NCBI GenBank assembly: GCA_963675935.2
Contig: CAXXPV010000003.1
Span: 620,001-684,000 of the forward strand
Source: G963675935 sp963675935
GTDB taxonomy: Bacteria > Planctomycetota > Planctomycetia > Pirellulales > Thermoguttaceae
Reading direction: 5' to 3'
Length of the DNA: 64,000 bases
Below, in pieces: positions 42,869-50,461 of this stretch (position 1 is the stretch's first letter; each line of letters begins with the position of its first letter). The notes below the pieces were generated by a model. The model was not told the origin of the DNA. It saw only the letters and a list, made by a program, of their open reading frames with translations, and made no database searches. A program made the translations under genes and the position numbers.

Positions 42869-44002
42869 ATGCCGGCCACCCCCCCCACAATGAGTCCGGA
42901 AGAAGCTGTCCGCCGGGTCGCCCAGGCCCGCGAGGCCGTCGTCAATGAAGTCCACAAAATCATCATCGGACAAGACGAGATGATCGAGCAGATGTTGATC
43001 TGCACCTTCGCCCGGGGACATTGCCTGACCATCGGCGTGCCGGGTTTGGCCAAAACGCTCACCATTTCGACGCTGGCCCAATCGCTGCACCTGAAGTTTT
43101 CGCGCATCCAGTTCACGCCCGACCTGATGCCCAGCGACATCACCGGCACCGAGATCATCGACCAGGACGCCGCGACGGGCACGCGCAGCTTCCGCTTCGT
43201 TCGCGGGCCGGTCTTCTCGAACATCGTGCTGGCCGACGAAATCAACCGCACGCCGCCGAAAACCCAGGCCGCGCTGCTCCAGGCCATGCAAGAACACGAA
43301 GTAACCGTGGCCGGCAACACCTACAAGCTCGACCCGCCGTTCTTCGTCATGGCCACGCAGAATCCGATCGAGCAGGAAGGCACCTATCCGCTGCCCGAGG
43401 CCCAGTTGGACCGCTTCATGTTGTCGATCAACATCGGATACCCCACGCGGACCGAGGAACGCGAGATCGTGATGGCCACCACGCAAACGACTCGCCAAGA
43501 GGTGCGACCGGTTCTGCATGGTCAAGACATCTTGTGGATTCAGCAGCTTGTGCGTCAAGTGCCGGCCAGTCAACACGTGGTCGATTACGCGGTCGATTTG
43601 GTGCGAGCGACGCGGCCGAAGGAGCCGCCGAGCCCCGACTTCGTGAAGAACTGGCTGGCCTGGGGCGCCGGCCCACGCGCCGCGCAGTACATGATTCTCG
43701 GGGCGAAGGCCCGGGCGATTTTGCACGGACGTTATGCCGTCGAGGCCGACGACGTTCGGGCAATGGCCTATCCGGTGTTGCGGCATCGGCTGTTCACCAA
43801 TTTCAACGCCGACGCCGAGGGAATCGACGTCGATCAGGTGATCGAACGGATTTTGCAGACGGTGCCCGAGCCGAGCTATGGCGAGGCGATTTCGCCGAAG
43901 AGTCGTCGTGCCGAGGCGAAGCCGGGGCGTGCGACGGCGCCAGCCTCGCCGCAACAAGCCCCGCCGGTGGTCGCGCCGCCGCCCCCGCCGCCGGGAAGAT
44001 AA
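42869..44002 (+). CDS. MoxR-family AAA+ ATPase
   Basis: 377 residues from the ATG at 42869, which follows AGGAGA; ATG 42842 is an alternative. AAA+ core with Walker A GVPGLAKT, Walker B IVLADEINR, the MoxR signature TPPKTQAALLQAMQE, sensor 1 ATQNPIEQEGTYPLPEAQLDRF and a C-terminal lid (RATRPKEPPS, GAGPRAAQY). The C-terminus is Pro-rich. MoxR proteins act as chaperone-like ATPases, usually with DUF58 and VWA proteins encoded next door. Here no such partner is adjacent; the two GldG-like genes, often seen in such clusters, are 13 kb away. Confidence 0.94.
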   Translation: MPATPPTMSPEEAVRRVAQAREAVVNEVHKIIIGQDEMIEQMLICTFARGHCLTIGVPGLAKTLTISTLAQSLHLKFSRIQFTPDLMPSDITGTEIIDQDAATGTRSFRFVRGPVFSNIVLADEINRTPPKTQAALLQAMQEHEVTVAGNTYKLDPPFFVMATQNPIEQEGTYPLPEAQLDRFMLSINIGYPTRTEEREIVMATTQTTRQEVRPVLHGQDILWIQQLVRQVPASQHVVDYAVDLVRATRPKEPPSPDFVKNWLAWGAGPRAAQYMILGAKARAILHGRYAVEADDVRAMAYPVLRHRLFTNFNADAEGIDVDQVIERILQTVPEPSYGEAISPKSRRAEAKPGRATAPASPQQAPPVVAPPPPPPGR

Positions 44003-44042
44003 CAAAAACGTAGAACGGAACTTTATTCCGTTCACATGTCAC

Positions 44043-44205
44043 TCGTCCTGAGCGCAGAGTCATTCTGAGCGCAGAGTCATTCTGAGCGCAGAGTCATTCT
44101 GAACGCAGAGTCATTCTGAACGCAGAGTCATTCTGAGCGCAGCGAAGAATCTGGTTTGCTCGGCGATCCGCACGAGATTCTTCGCTGCGATCAGAATGAC
44201 GGCGC
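44043..44205. repeat. 17-bp tandem repeat grown from a palindrome arm
   Basis: TCATTCTGAGCGCAGAG is repeated about six times head to tail (44043-44141, with small changes: TCGTCC in the first, GAAC in two). The last unit continues into the full CTGAGCGCAGCGAAGAATCT palindrome, whose other arm ends at about 44200. The array directly follows an arm of the CGTAGAACGGAA family (44009-44033). Confidence 0.9.
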
Positions 44206-44206
44206 A

Positions 44207-45493
44207 CTACAGCTTCCAGCCGTCCGGCAGCGACGTGTTTTTCGCCATGACGACGATTCCGTCGCGGATCATCCCGCAGGGGGTTTCCTCGGTGTGATTA
44301 AGCCCCAACTCGTTGACGATCCGGACGTTGCGGCCGATGCGGCAGTTCTTGTCGATGATCGCCCGCTCGATGTGGGTGCCCTCGCCCACGCCCAGCGGGG
44401 AGTCGCCATCGGCCTTGTGGCTCGAAATCAAGTCGGCCGTTTCATAGAAATCGCTGCCCATCAAAACCGAATCGCGGATCGTGACGTTGCGCCCGATGCG
44501 GCAACGTAGGCCGATCACGCTGTTTTCAATCACGGCGCCTTCCTCGATGATCGAGCCGTCGGCCACCAGACTGTCGCGGATCGTCGCGCCGTCGATGCGC
44601 GTGGGCGGCAAAAATCGGGCGTGCGAATAGATCGGCGCCTCGGCCGACGACAAATCGAACGGGGCGCCCGGCTTGGTCAGCTCCAAGTTCGCCTCGTAAA
44701 ACGACTTAATCGTTCCGATGTCTTCCCAGTAGCCGTCGAACAGATGAACCTGCACGTGCCGCGAGCGAATCGAGGCGGGAAACACTTCCTTGCCGAAATC
44801 GCGATAGTCGGTCTTTTCCAACACGTCCATCAGCGCATTGCGGTTGAACAGGTAGATGCCCATGTTCGCCAGACAGTCGCGGCCGCGGCTGGGGATGCCG
44901 CGCGCGTCGATCCAGGCGGGATCGGTCCGCACATGTTCGAGTTCCTGCTCGGTTTTCGGTTTTTCGAGGAAACCGACCACCCGACCCGTGTCGTCGAGCC
45001 GCATGATGCCCAGGCCCGAGGCGTCGCAGCTATGCACCGGCACGGCGGCAATGGTCACGTCGGCCGCGGCCTGGATGTGCGAAACGATCATCTCCTGGAA
45101 GTTCATCTGGTATAACTGATCGCCGGAGAGAATCAGCACGTATTCGATCTCCGGCTGCTCGATGTAGCGGAGGTTTTGCCGCACGGCGTCGGCGGTGCCC
45201 TGATACCAGTTGGTGCTGTCGAGCGTCTGCTGGGCGGCCAAAACCTCGACGAATCCGCCGTCGAACGGGTCGAACGTGTAAGTCGAGCGGATGTGGCGGT
45301 GCAGACTGACCGAATTGAACTGCGTCAGCACGTAGCAACGGTTCAGCCCGCTATTGATGCAGTTCGACAGGGGGATGTCGATGAGTCGGTACTTTCCGGC
45401 CACGGGCACGGCCGGTTTCGAACGGTATTTGGTCAAGGGGTATAGCCGTGTGCCTTGTCCGCCGCCGAGCACTAAAGTAACGACGTTTTTCAT
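44207..45493 (-). CDS. glgC: Glucose-1-phosphate adenylyltransferase
   Basis: 428 residues, usual length. Nucleotidyltransferase domain with LVLGGGQGTRLYPLT and the conserved KPAVPVAGKYRLID (substrate-binding Lys). The later YWEDIGTIKSFYEANL and the left-handed beta-helix repeats at the C-terminus (ATIRDSLVADGSII, VIGLRCRIGRNVTI) are those of ADP-glucose pyrophosphorylase. It makes ADP-glucose for glycogen. The glycogen synthase and branching enzyme genes are not in the window. A small palindrome TGGACATCGTGTCCA (45524-45538) lies 31 bp before the start and might bind a regulator. Confidence 0.96.
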   Translation of the reverse strand: MKNVVTLVLGGGQGTRLYPLTKYRSKPAVPVAGKYRLIDIPLSNCINSGLNRCYVLTQFNSVSLHRHIRSTYTFDPFDGGFVEVLAAQQTLDSTNWYQGTADAVRQNLRYIEQPEIEYVLILSGDQLYQMNFQEMIVSHIQAAADVTIAAVPVHSCDASGLGIMRLDDTGRVVGFLEKPKTEQELEHVRTDPAWIDARGIPSRGRDCLANMGIYLFNRNALMDVLEKTDYRDFGKEVFPASIRSRHVQVHLFDGYWEDIGTIKSFYEANLELTKPGAPFDLSSAEAPIYSHARFLPPTRIDGATIRDSLVADGSIIEEGAVIENSVIGLRCRIGRNVTIRDSVLMGSDFYETADLISSHKADGDSPLGVGEGTHIERAIIDKNCRIGRNVRIVNELGLNHTEETPCGMIRDGIVVMAKNTSLPDGWKL

Positions 45494-45607
45494 GCAAATT
45501 CCTCGACGCCGAGAAGACTAAAATGGACATCGTGTCCACTTAGTTTAACGAACGACGCGGAACAGCGGAATAGGGGTAAGAAAGAGGGGGGGGAATTGTC
45601 GCAATTT

Positions 45608-47089
45608 TTACAATTCTTTCCCGCTTTCGAGAAATTCCCGATACTGACGATCCAATTCGCCGTAACTCGCGCCGGTGAGCTTGGAGAGCGTGTTGTGGTC
45701 GTCGCGGCCCGAGTAGACGGCCGACAAATATGCGACCAGGGCGTCGCGATATCGCCCACCGTCGTAGTGGATCAAAAAGTGCGTCAGCCCGGCCGCTTGG
45801 CTGTAGAGCGTGGCGATTCGAGGGTCTTTTTGCAGCCGCTCCATGCCAAAATCGACGAACTCGTCGAGCGGCACGTAGAAATCGTCGTGCAGCCGGCGAT
45901 ACCGGGCGGCGTGCAGGCGCGAGTCGTCGAATCCGCCGAGCACGTAGTAGCCGTCTTCGCGGCGCAGCGACTCCATATACATGGCGATTCCCTCGACGAC
46001 CCAGAAATTAGCCTGCCGGCCCACGTCCGGCGCCACGGTCCGTGATTCGTGGAACAACTGGTGCGTGGCCTCGTGGAGCATCGTGCGAGGGTCGCTGTCT
46101 TTCCCGGCGAAGAAGTACGCCCGGCGTGTGTCGTTGCTGTAGAAACCGGTCGAAATCTCGATGTTGGGCATCACAGCCCGAAGGGAATTGTTGTACTCGT
46201 CGCGGTCGCGGAAATAGACGACGCCGCGTTGCGCCGGCGCGGCCGCGGCGGGCTTCGCTCGACCGTCAAACATCGCCGCCACGTCGGCCGCCGAGGCGTA
46301 GTAGCGAACGAACAGCAGCCGCCACGCGCGATCGAGCGGCTCGAGCTTCTCGCCCAACGCGGCAGCGGCCTCAATGCCGCCATCGGTGCGAATGGCGTAG
46401 TGTTCGGTTTCGAGGGTCCAGCCGGAGAGGATGTCGGGATGACGCCGGGCGTCGTCCTCGGCCGAAATCCATCGGCCGTCGCTAAAACATTTTCCGTCTT
46501 CGTATCGTTGCACGTAGGCTTTCGGCAGCCAGCCGAATTTTTCGTTCCACACGAAACCGGCGCGGAGTTTTTTGGCCTCGTAGGGCGTGTGCCAGGCGTC
46601 GCGGAATTTTTGATAGCCCAGCACGCGCCGGGCAGGCTCGAAATCGGGATTCGCCTGCGCCGCGGCCAGCACCAACTCGAAGGCGATGGCCGCCTGACCG
46701 CCGCGCACCGCGCGGCGCGAAAGCTCGAAGATCGCCGTGGCGTAGTTACGCCGCAGCTCGCTTAGTTTCGCATCCCATTCGACGACGGCCGCCGGGGCGT
46801 CGTCCGGCAGTTTCGCTGGCCCGATCTTTTCAGGCAGCGCCGGCACGTAGAGTTTATACGGATCGCACGGCGTCACGACGCGGCGAGTTTTTTTGGCCTC
46901 ATCAGCCAGCCCTTTCGACTCGCACCACGCCGCCAATTGTTTGAGATCGGCGATATATTGTTTATGAAGTTCGAGGGCTTTTTGGCGAACGACGTTGTCG
47001 GCGGCCCTGGCCGGTTGCGCATGCGTCAAGAGCGCGGCGGCAGCCAGACAAACGATGCCGGCGACCAATTTGGCGTGCGAGGGGAGCAT
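45608..47089 (-). CDS. DUF1570-type putative secreted metallopeptidase
   Basis: 493 residues from the ATG at 47089 (MLPSHAKLVAGIVCLAAAALL). Signal peptide to about residue 29 (AQPARAA). A helical N-terminal half precedes a zincin-like C-terminal half with HEATHQLFHE (H-E-x2-H) and the downstream glutamate in VVEGIAMYME, the gluzincin arrangement of DUF1570. Short GFVWNEKFGWLPKAYVQRYEDG and RWI elements are typical of planctomycete members. Likely periplasmic or exported. The substrate is unknown. Its start is 59 bp from the start of the small divergent RHH-like ORF. Confidence 0.85.
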   Translation of the reverse strand: MLPSHAKLVAGIVCLAAAALLTHAQPARAADNVVRQKALELHKQYIADLKQLAAWCESKGLADEAKKTRRVVTPCDPYKLYVPALPEKIGPAKLPDDAPAAVVEWDAKLSELRRNYATAIFELSRRAVRGGQAAIAFELVLAAAQANPDFEPARRVLGYQKFRDAWHTPYEAKKLRAGFVWNEKFGWLPKAYVQRYEDGKCFSDGRWISAEDDARRHPDILSGWTLETEHYAIRTDGGIEAAAALGEKLEPLDRAWRLLFVRYYASAADVAAMFDGRAKPAAAAPAQRGVVYFRDRDEYNNSLRAVMPNIEISTGFYSNDTRRAYFFAGKDSDPRTMLHEATHQLFHESRTVAPDVGRQANFWVVEGIAMYMESLRREDGYYVLGGFDDSRLHAARYRRLHDDFYVPLDEFVDFGMERLQKDPRIATLYSQAAGLTHFLIHYDGGRYRDALVAYLSAVYSGRDDHNTLSKLTGASYGELDRQYREFLESGKEL

Positions 47090-47148
47090 ACTAGCGATTA
47101 TAGCACGCCGCACATGTTGCTGCTTGGCAAAATGCCCTCTACAGCACA

Positions 47149-47565
47149 ATGAAACAGCTGGAAGAAGGGCGATTCATGCCAGTTTCCGTGACGATTGACA
47201 ATCTGAACGCCGACGCATTCGATTGGCTGCAAGTCGAGGCCCGGCGGCGCGGCGTGGAGGTCAAGGACGTTATCAAGAAGATCATCTTCTGTGCAAATCA
47301 GCGGATAATGGCGCAGCCAAGCCACGGCGGGCGCAGGCTTTCTATGATCGAAATTGTTCCCGCTGCGGACGCAGCTTGCCGACCACATGAATCCCTTCAT
47401 GGCCTCGTGTGCTACACCGTGCGATTTCACGAGAAAAGCCGCGCGTCGTCAAACACCCTTATTTATGCGGGCACGGCCCCATGTTCTCGGCCGCCATTTC
47501 CATCGCGACCAAATACGGCACCGGCTCGCTGCCCAGGGCGTTCAACACCGTCCCGCCGGCAGTGA
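47149..47565 (+). pseudogene. Truncated ribbon-helix-helix antitoxin-like ORF
   Basis: The first about 45 residues (from MPVSVTIDNLNADAFDWLQVEARRRG, ATG at 47176 or 47149) look like a ribbon-helix-helix antitoxin: a beta strand followed by helices with VEVKDVIKKII. After IMAQP the sequence loses family character, uses odd residues, and runs 107 bp into the end of the pgk gene on the other strand. I read it as an antitoxin whose 3' end has been replaced; no toxin gene is left. It could be a short real protein. Low certainty. Confidence 0.4.
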
Positions 47566-48874
47566 AACAGTAGGTCACCCAGTCGGGCTTGCCGTACTTC
47601 TCCAAAGCCGTGCCGCCTTCGCCGCCGCCGATGTACACCTTGATGCCGGCGTCGGTCAGCCGCTTGAGTTGCGGAATGAACTTCTTCGTGCCGGACTCGA
47701 ACCGCGGGTCTTCAAACATGCCGAAAACGCCGTTGTGAAAAACAACCGCCGCGGGCTTGTCCGACTTGTGCGCGGCAATGAAATCGGTCACGGTCTTTTC
47801 ATACAATTCACTCGACTTCGGCCCAACGTCGAATTGCTGGTTGCCCTGCCCGATCGTGTCGGAAACCTGGCCGTCTTGCAGCACGAAATCGACCGGCATG
47901 ACGAACTCGATGCCCTTCGTTCGGCCCTCGGTAATCATCCGTTTCGCCTGCTCGATGCGCTCCGCCGGAATGTAGTAGGGCTTGTCCTTGTGCGCCGGGT
48001 CTTGCGAAAGGCCCAGGTCGAACGGCTTGCCCTCGAGGTCGCAGGCCGCTTTCTTCAGAGCCGCCGCCAGCGAACCGGCCGCAATCACCTTGCGAATCTT
48101 GCCCCGAGCGATCATCGCCTGGAGGTCGTCGAGCTTGTCGATCTTCAAACCGCTGAAAATGACCATCTGGGCGTTCATGCACTCCTTCAAGTGGCCGTCG
48201 AACTGCTCGGCCTCATACCGGCCCAGGGCGACTTTTTCCATCGCGGCGGGCACGACGACGCTCGATGCGTCGAGGCTGCCGGCCGAAAACGCCTCGTGAA
48301 CGTAGACCTTGGCCACCTTCGCGGCAAACTCGTTGGCCAGTTTGGCGAGTTTTTCGGCCAGCGCGGGAATGTCGGCCGGCTTGGCCTTCCAGAGCGTGCG
48401 CTCGATGTCGTATTTCCGGGTGTTTTGCAGCATGATGACGCTGCCCGGCGCGGCTGCGGCGATTGTCTTCGCCACTTCGTCCTTGATGGTCGTGGTGGCC
48501 GGATCGAGCCAATCCTCGATGAACACGACCTTGCAGCCGAGGATTTCGCCCAGCCGGGCGGCGACCTTGGCGAGCGACTTTTCCGGCTCGCGTCCGACGT
48601 GGCCGAAGACGATCTGCTTCCAGCCGTGGTCCTGGCCGAATTTGAGGGTGTCTTTCATCGACCACAGGCGGATGTCGCCCTCGCCGACCGTCGCGCCGGG
48701 CTTGGCGTCGGTGTCGCCGCGGACCAGCACGGGCGTTCCGCTGGGCACGTTGCCAAGGCAGTCCATGCGGGGGATGCCCGAGAGATATTGTTCGAGGGTC
48801 AGACGGGGCGAATTTGGGTCGGCACCCATCAGTTTGGTGAGCCAGGCCGCCATTTTTTCGGTGGTGATTGACAT
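47459..48874 (-). CDS. pgk: Divergent phosphoglycerate kinase
   Basis: 471 residues from the ATG at 48874, behind AGGAG. The overall order of PGK motifs is kept but changed: VLVRGDTDAKPG for the usual R-x-D-x-N-V-P, GHVGREPEKS for S-H-x-G-R-P, MLQNTRKYDIE for L-E-N-x-R-F, VHEAFSAGS for the D-A-F-G-T-A-H-R box, FHNGVFGMFED for W-N-G-P-x-G-V-F-E, and YIGGGEGGTALEKYG for the A-G-G-G-D-T loop. It is about 70 residues longer than a standard PGK. It would use 1,3-bisphosphoglycerate and ADP in glycolysis, or be a paralogue with another phosphoryl acceptor. No other glycolytic gene is adjacent. Confidence 0.8.
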   Translation of the reverse strand: MSITTEKMAAWLTKLMGADPNSPRLTLEQYLSGIPRMDCLGNVPSGTPVLVRGDTDAKPGATVGEGDIRLWSMKDTLKFGQDHGWKQIVFGHVGREPEKSLAKVAARLGEILGCKVVFIEDWLDPATTTIKDEVAKTIAAAAPGSVIMLQNTRKYDIERTLWKAKPADIPALAEKLAKLANEFAAKVAKVYVHEAFSAGSLDASSVVVPAAMEKVALGRYEAEQFDGHLKECMNAQMVIFSGLKIDKLDDLQAMIARGKIRKVIAAGSLAAALKKAACDLEGKPFDLGLSQDPAHKDKPYYIPAERIEQAKRMITEGRTKGIEFVMPVDFVLQDGQVSDTIGQGNQQFDVGPKSSELYEKTVTDFIAAHKSDKPAAVVFHNGVFGMFEDPRFESGTKKFIPQLKRLTDAGIKVYIGGGEGGTALEKYGKPDWVTYCFTAGGTVLNALGSEPVPYLVAMEMAAENMGPCPHK

Positions 48875-49129
48875 GAATATCTCCTTTTTCGTGTGGGGTC
48901 TCACGCACGTCGGCAAGAAAAAATTACACGCTGAGGATAACAAATCATCTGAAAATGTGCCAGGGGCGGCGTTTTTTTACGGGCGGGGGGGCGTAGACGT
49001 GACCAGAATGCAACCGCCGAACTTTGACCAAGCTAACGAGCTATGCCTGACACGGGCAGTTGCTGCACTTCGGCCAAAAAGAATCAGAAATCGGGATTTT
49101 TCCGGCTATGCTGGGCGGCTCCCCAAGAG
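48875..49129. other. Intergenic region without recognised gene
   Basis: An AT-richer start with the pgk ribosome binding site and leader, a run of T and G, then unremarkable sequence up to the Panacea gene stop. Short frames here show no family character. Confidence 0.5.
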
Positions 49130-49690
49130 TTATACGGAGCCGCAGAAAAACTCGCAAGCGTAATCGTCTTCTCGTGCGTTGGCAACGATGTTTTCCAAAT
49201 CGTCACCCCTGCCGATGGCTTCCAGAATGTCGGCCAATGGAATTTCCTTGGAGGACTCGCCCGGGTTGTTTCGCATCCATTCAGGCAAGTGGTGAGTCAC
49301 TTCAACCATATCCCATTCATCAAAAGCCTCGTATCGAGACGCCACCTCTTCGAGCTTTCGTGTCACAAACCTTGACAAGAGACCAGCACCAGGGTCGGCA
49401 GTCATTTCAAGGTTGTATCGATCAACTTGAAAAACTCGCGACCATTGGTCAATTGCCCGATGTTCCCCCCGAATGAGATGCAGCAAATCTTCCAGAACAG
49501 GTCCCCGTTGCATTGCCACAACACGGCTTCCTGTCAGAGGCTTGCCGGAATCCGCCAGAATTTCGCGTTCAGCAACATAGAGAACCTTCAGCAATCGCAT
49601 GTAGTTCATGCGATGGCCTCGTTCCCTGCGAAGCAAAAACGCCACCGCTTGGATCGCTTTTTCGGGATTGAATCGAAATCGCTGGCACAT
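49130..49690 (-). CDS. Panacea-domain (SocA-like, DUF4065) protein
   Basis: 186 residues. Residues about 8-110 match the Panacea/SocA-like domain: MNYMRLLKVLYVAEREILAD, then GKPLTGSRVVAMQRGPVLEDLLHLI, the family's clearest signature. The remainder is acidic and helical. Panacea proteins are known as antitoxins, or as proteolytic adaptors (SocA), paired with very different toxins. The neighbour transcribed away from it (49965-50372) is the obvious candidate partner, but the divergent layout is not the usual operon. GAGGG precedes the ATG, and TATAAT on the minus strand (49741-49736) is a likely -10. Base composition around both genes is lower in GC than the flanks, which suggests transfer. Confidence 0.8.
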   Translation of the reverse strand: MCQRFRFNPEKAIQAVAFLLRRERGHRMNYMRLLKVLYVAEREILADSGKPLTGSRVVAMQRGPVLEDLLHLIRGEHRAIDQWSRVFQVDRYNLEMTADPGAGLLSRFVTRKLEEVASRYEAFDEWDMVEVTHHLPEWMRNNPGESSKEIPLADILEAIGRGDDLENIVANAREDDYACEFFCGSV

Positions 49691-49763
49691 ACCGCACCCT
49701 CTTAGTAGTTGTCAAACATGGCAACTTGTGGTAGAATTATAAGGGAAGCAGGATGTGTACCGA

Positions 49764-49789
49764 TTTGACCGATTGTGCGGTTGGTCAAA
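49764..49789. promoter_or_regulatory. Inverted repeat upstream of the Panacea gene
   Basis: TTTGACC (49764-49770) and GGTCAAA (49783-49789) are perfect 7-bp arms with a 12-bp centre, just upstream of the minus-strand -10 at 49736-49741. Position and symmetry suit an operator for autoregulation or a shared control site of the divergent pair. Confidence 0.45.
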
Positions 49790-49878
49790 CCGGCAAGGAG
49801 GATGTCTCCCAAAGGGTATCGGAACTTGGGAGACAAGGTTATCGGTCCGAAACTCTCTCTACCCTTAATACAATAACA

Positions 49879-49916
49879 AATATCTAGTGTATTACTATAG
49901 TCTTACGCTAGATATT
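49879..49916. promoter_or_regulatory. AT-rich inverted repeat upstream of the divergent partner gene
   Basis: AATATCTAG (49879-49887) and CTAGATATT (49908-49916) are perfect 9-bp arms around an AT-rich centre that includes TATAGT (49896-49901). The second arm ends 48 bp before the ATG at 49965. A likely promoter/operator region in clearly AT-rich DNA. Confidence 0.5.
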
Positions 49917-49964
49917 ATAGGGTGTGGGTGGCGGTCCGTCAATGGATTACTGCGGAGGATCGCC

Positions 49965-50372
49965 ATGTTTTTTGAGGGCACAACCTTTCTGGTCAAGGGC
50001 GACTGTCATCTTTGGGTTATTATATCCAACCCCGTAAGCTGCCAAGAGAAAGTAGTTCTGGTGAACTTTACTTCTTTTAAGGACAACGCACGTTTTAAGG
50101 ACAACGCACGCGCTCACGATGCGTACAATGACCCATCATGCATAATCTTGCCTGGTGAACACGATTTTATTGTTAAGCCAACCTGTGTAAATTACGGAGG
50201 CGCCTTGATCGCGTCTGTCGATCACCTTATGGTTCGCTATAATCGCGGGGATATAAAAATTGGTAAACCGGTGGCACTACCACTTCTGACCAAGATACGA
50301 GAGGGAGCAATGGTTTCAGAACACATTCTCCCTATTGCGTGCGATATTCTTTTGGAACAAGATTTGGTGTAA
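49965..50372 (+). CDS. Unknown protein divergent from the Panacea gene (toxin candidate)
   Basis: 135 residues from the ATG at 49965, behind GGAGG (49954-49958) at 6 bp; an ATG 26 codons earlier lacks such a site. A soluble mixed alpha/beta protein: MFFEGTTFLVKGDCHLWVIIS, VVLVNFTSFKD, SCIILPGEHDFIVKPTCVNYGGAL, then a basic C-terminal half (VALPLLTKIREGAM). The beta-rich start with an early W-V-I-I-S strand is reminiscent of small PemK/MazF-like barrels, but I do not recognise the family. An 18-bp perfect tandem duplication (50075-50110) repeats six residues (FKDNAR) in frame. Codon use and composition are AT-richer than the neighbours. The toxin role is inferred only from the Panacea neighbour. 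Confidence 0.6.
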   Translation: MFFEGTTFLVKGDCHLWVIISNPVSCQEKVVLVNFTSFKDNARFKDNARAHDAYNDPSCIILPGEHDFIVKPTCVNYGGALIASVDHLMVRYNRGDIKIGKPVALPLLTKIREGAMVSEHILPIACDILLEQDLV

Positions 50373-50461
50373 TCCGCCATCAAGCATCCGCCCGTTATGG
50401 CTGTTATTCTGCAGCATAATTGAGCGTTCGTCCCCCCATTGACGAGTCTGTTTTTTACTAG

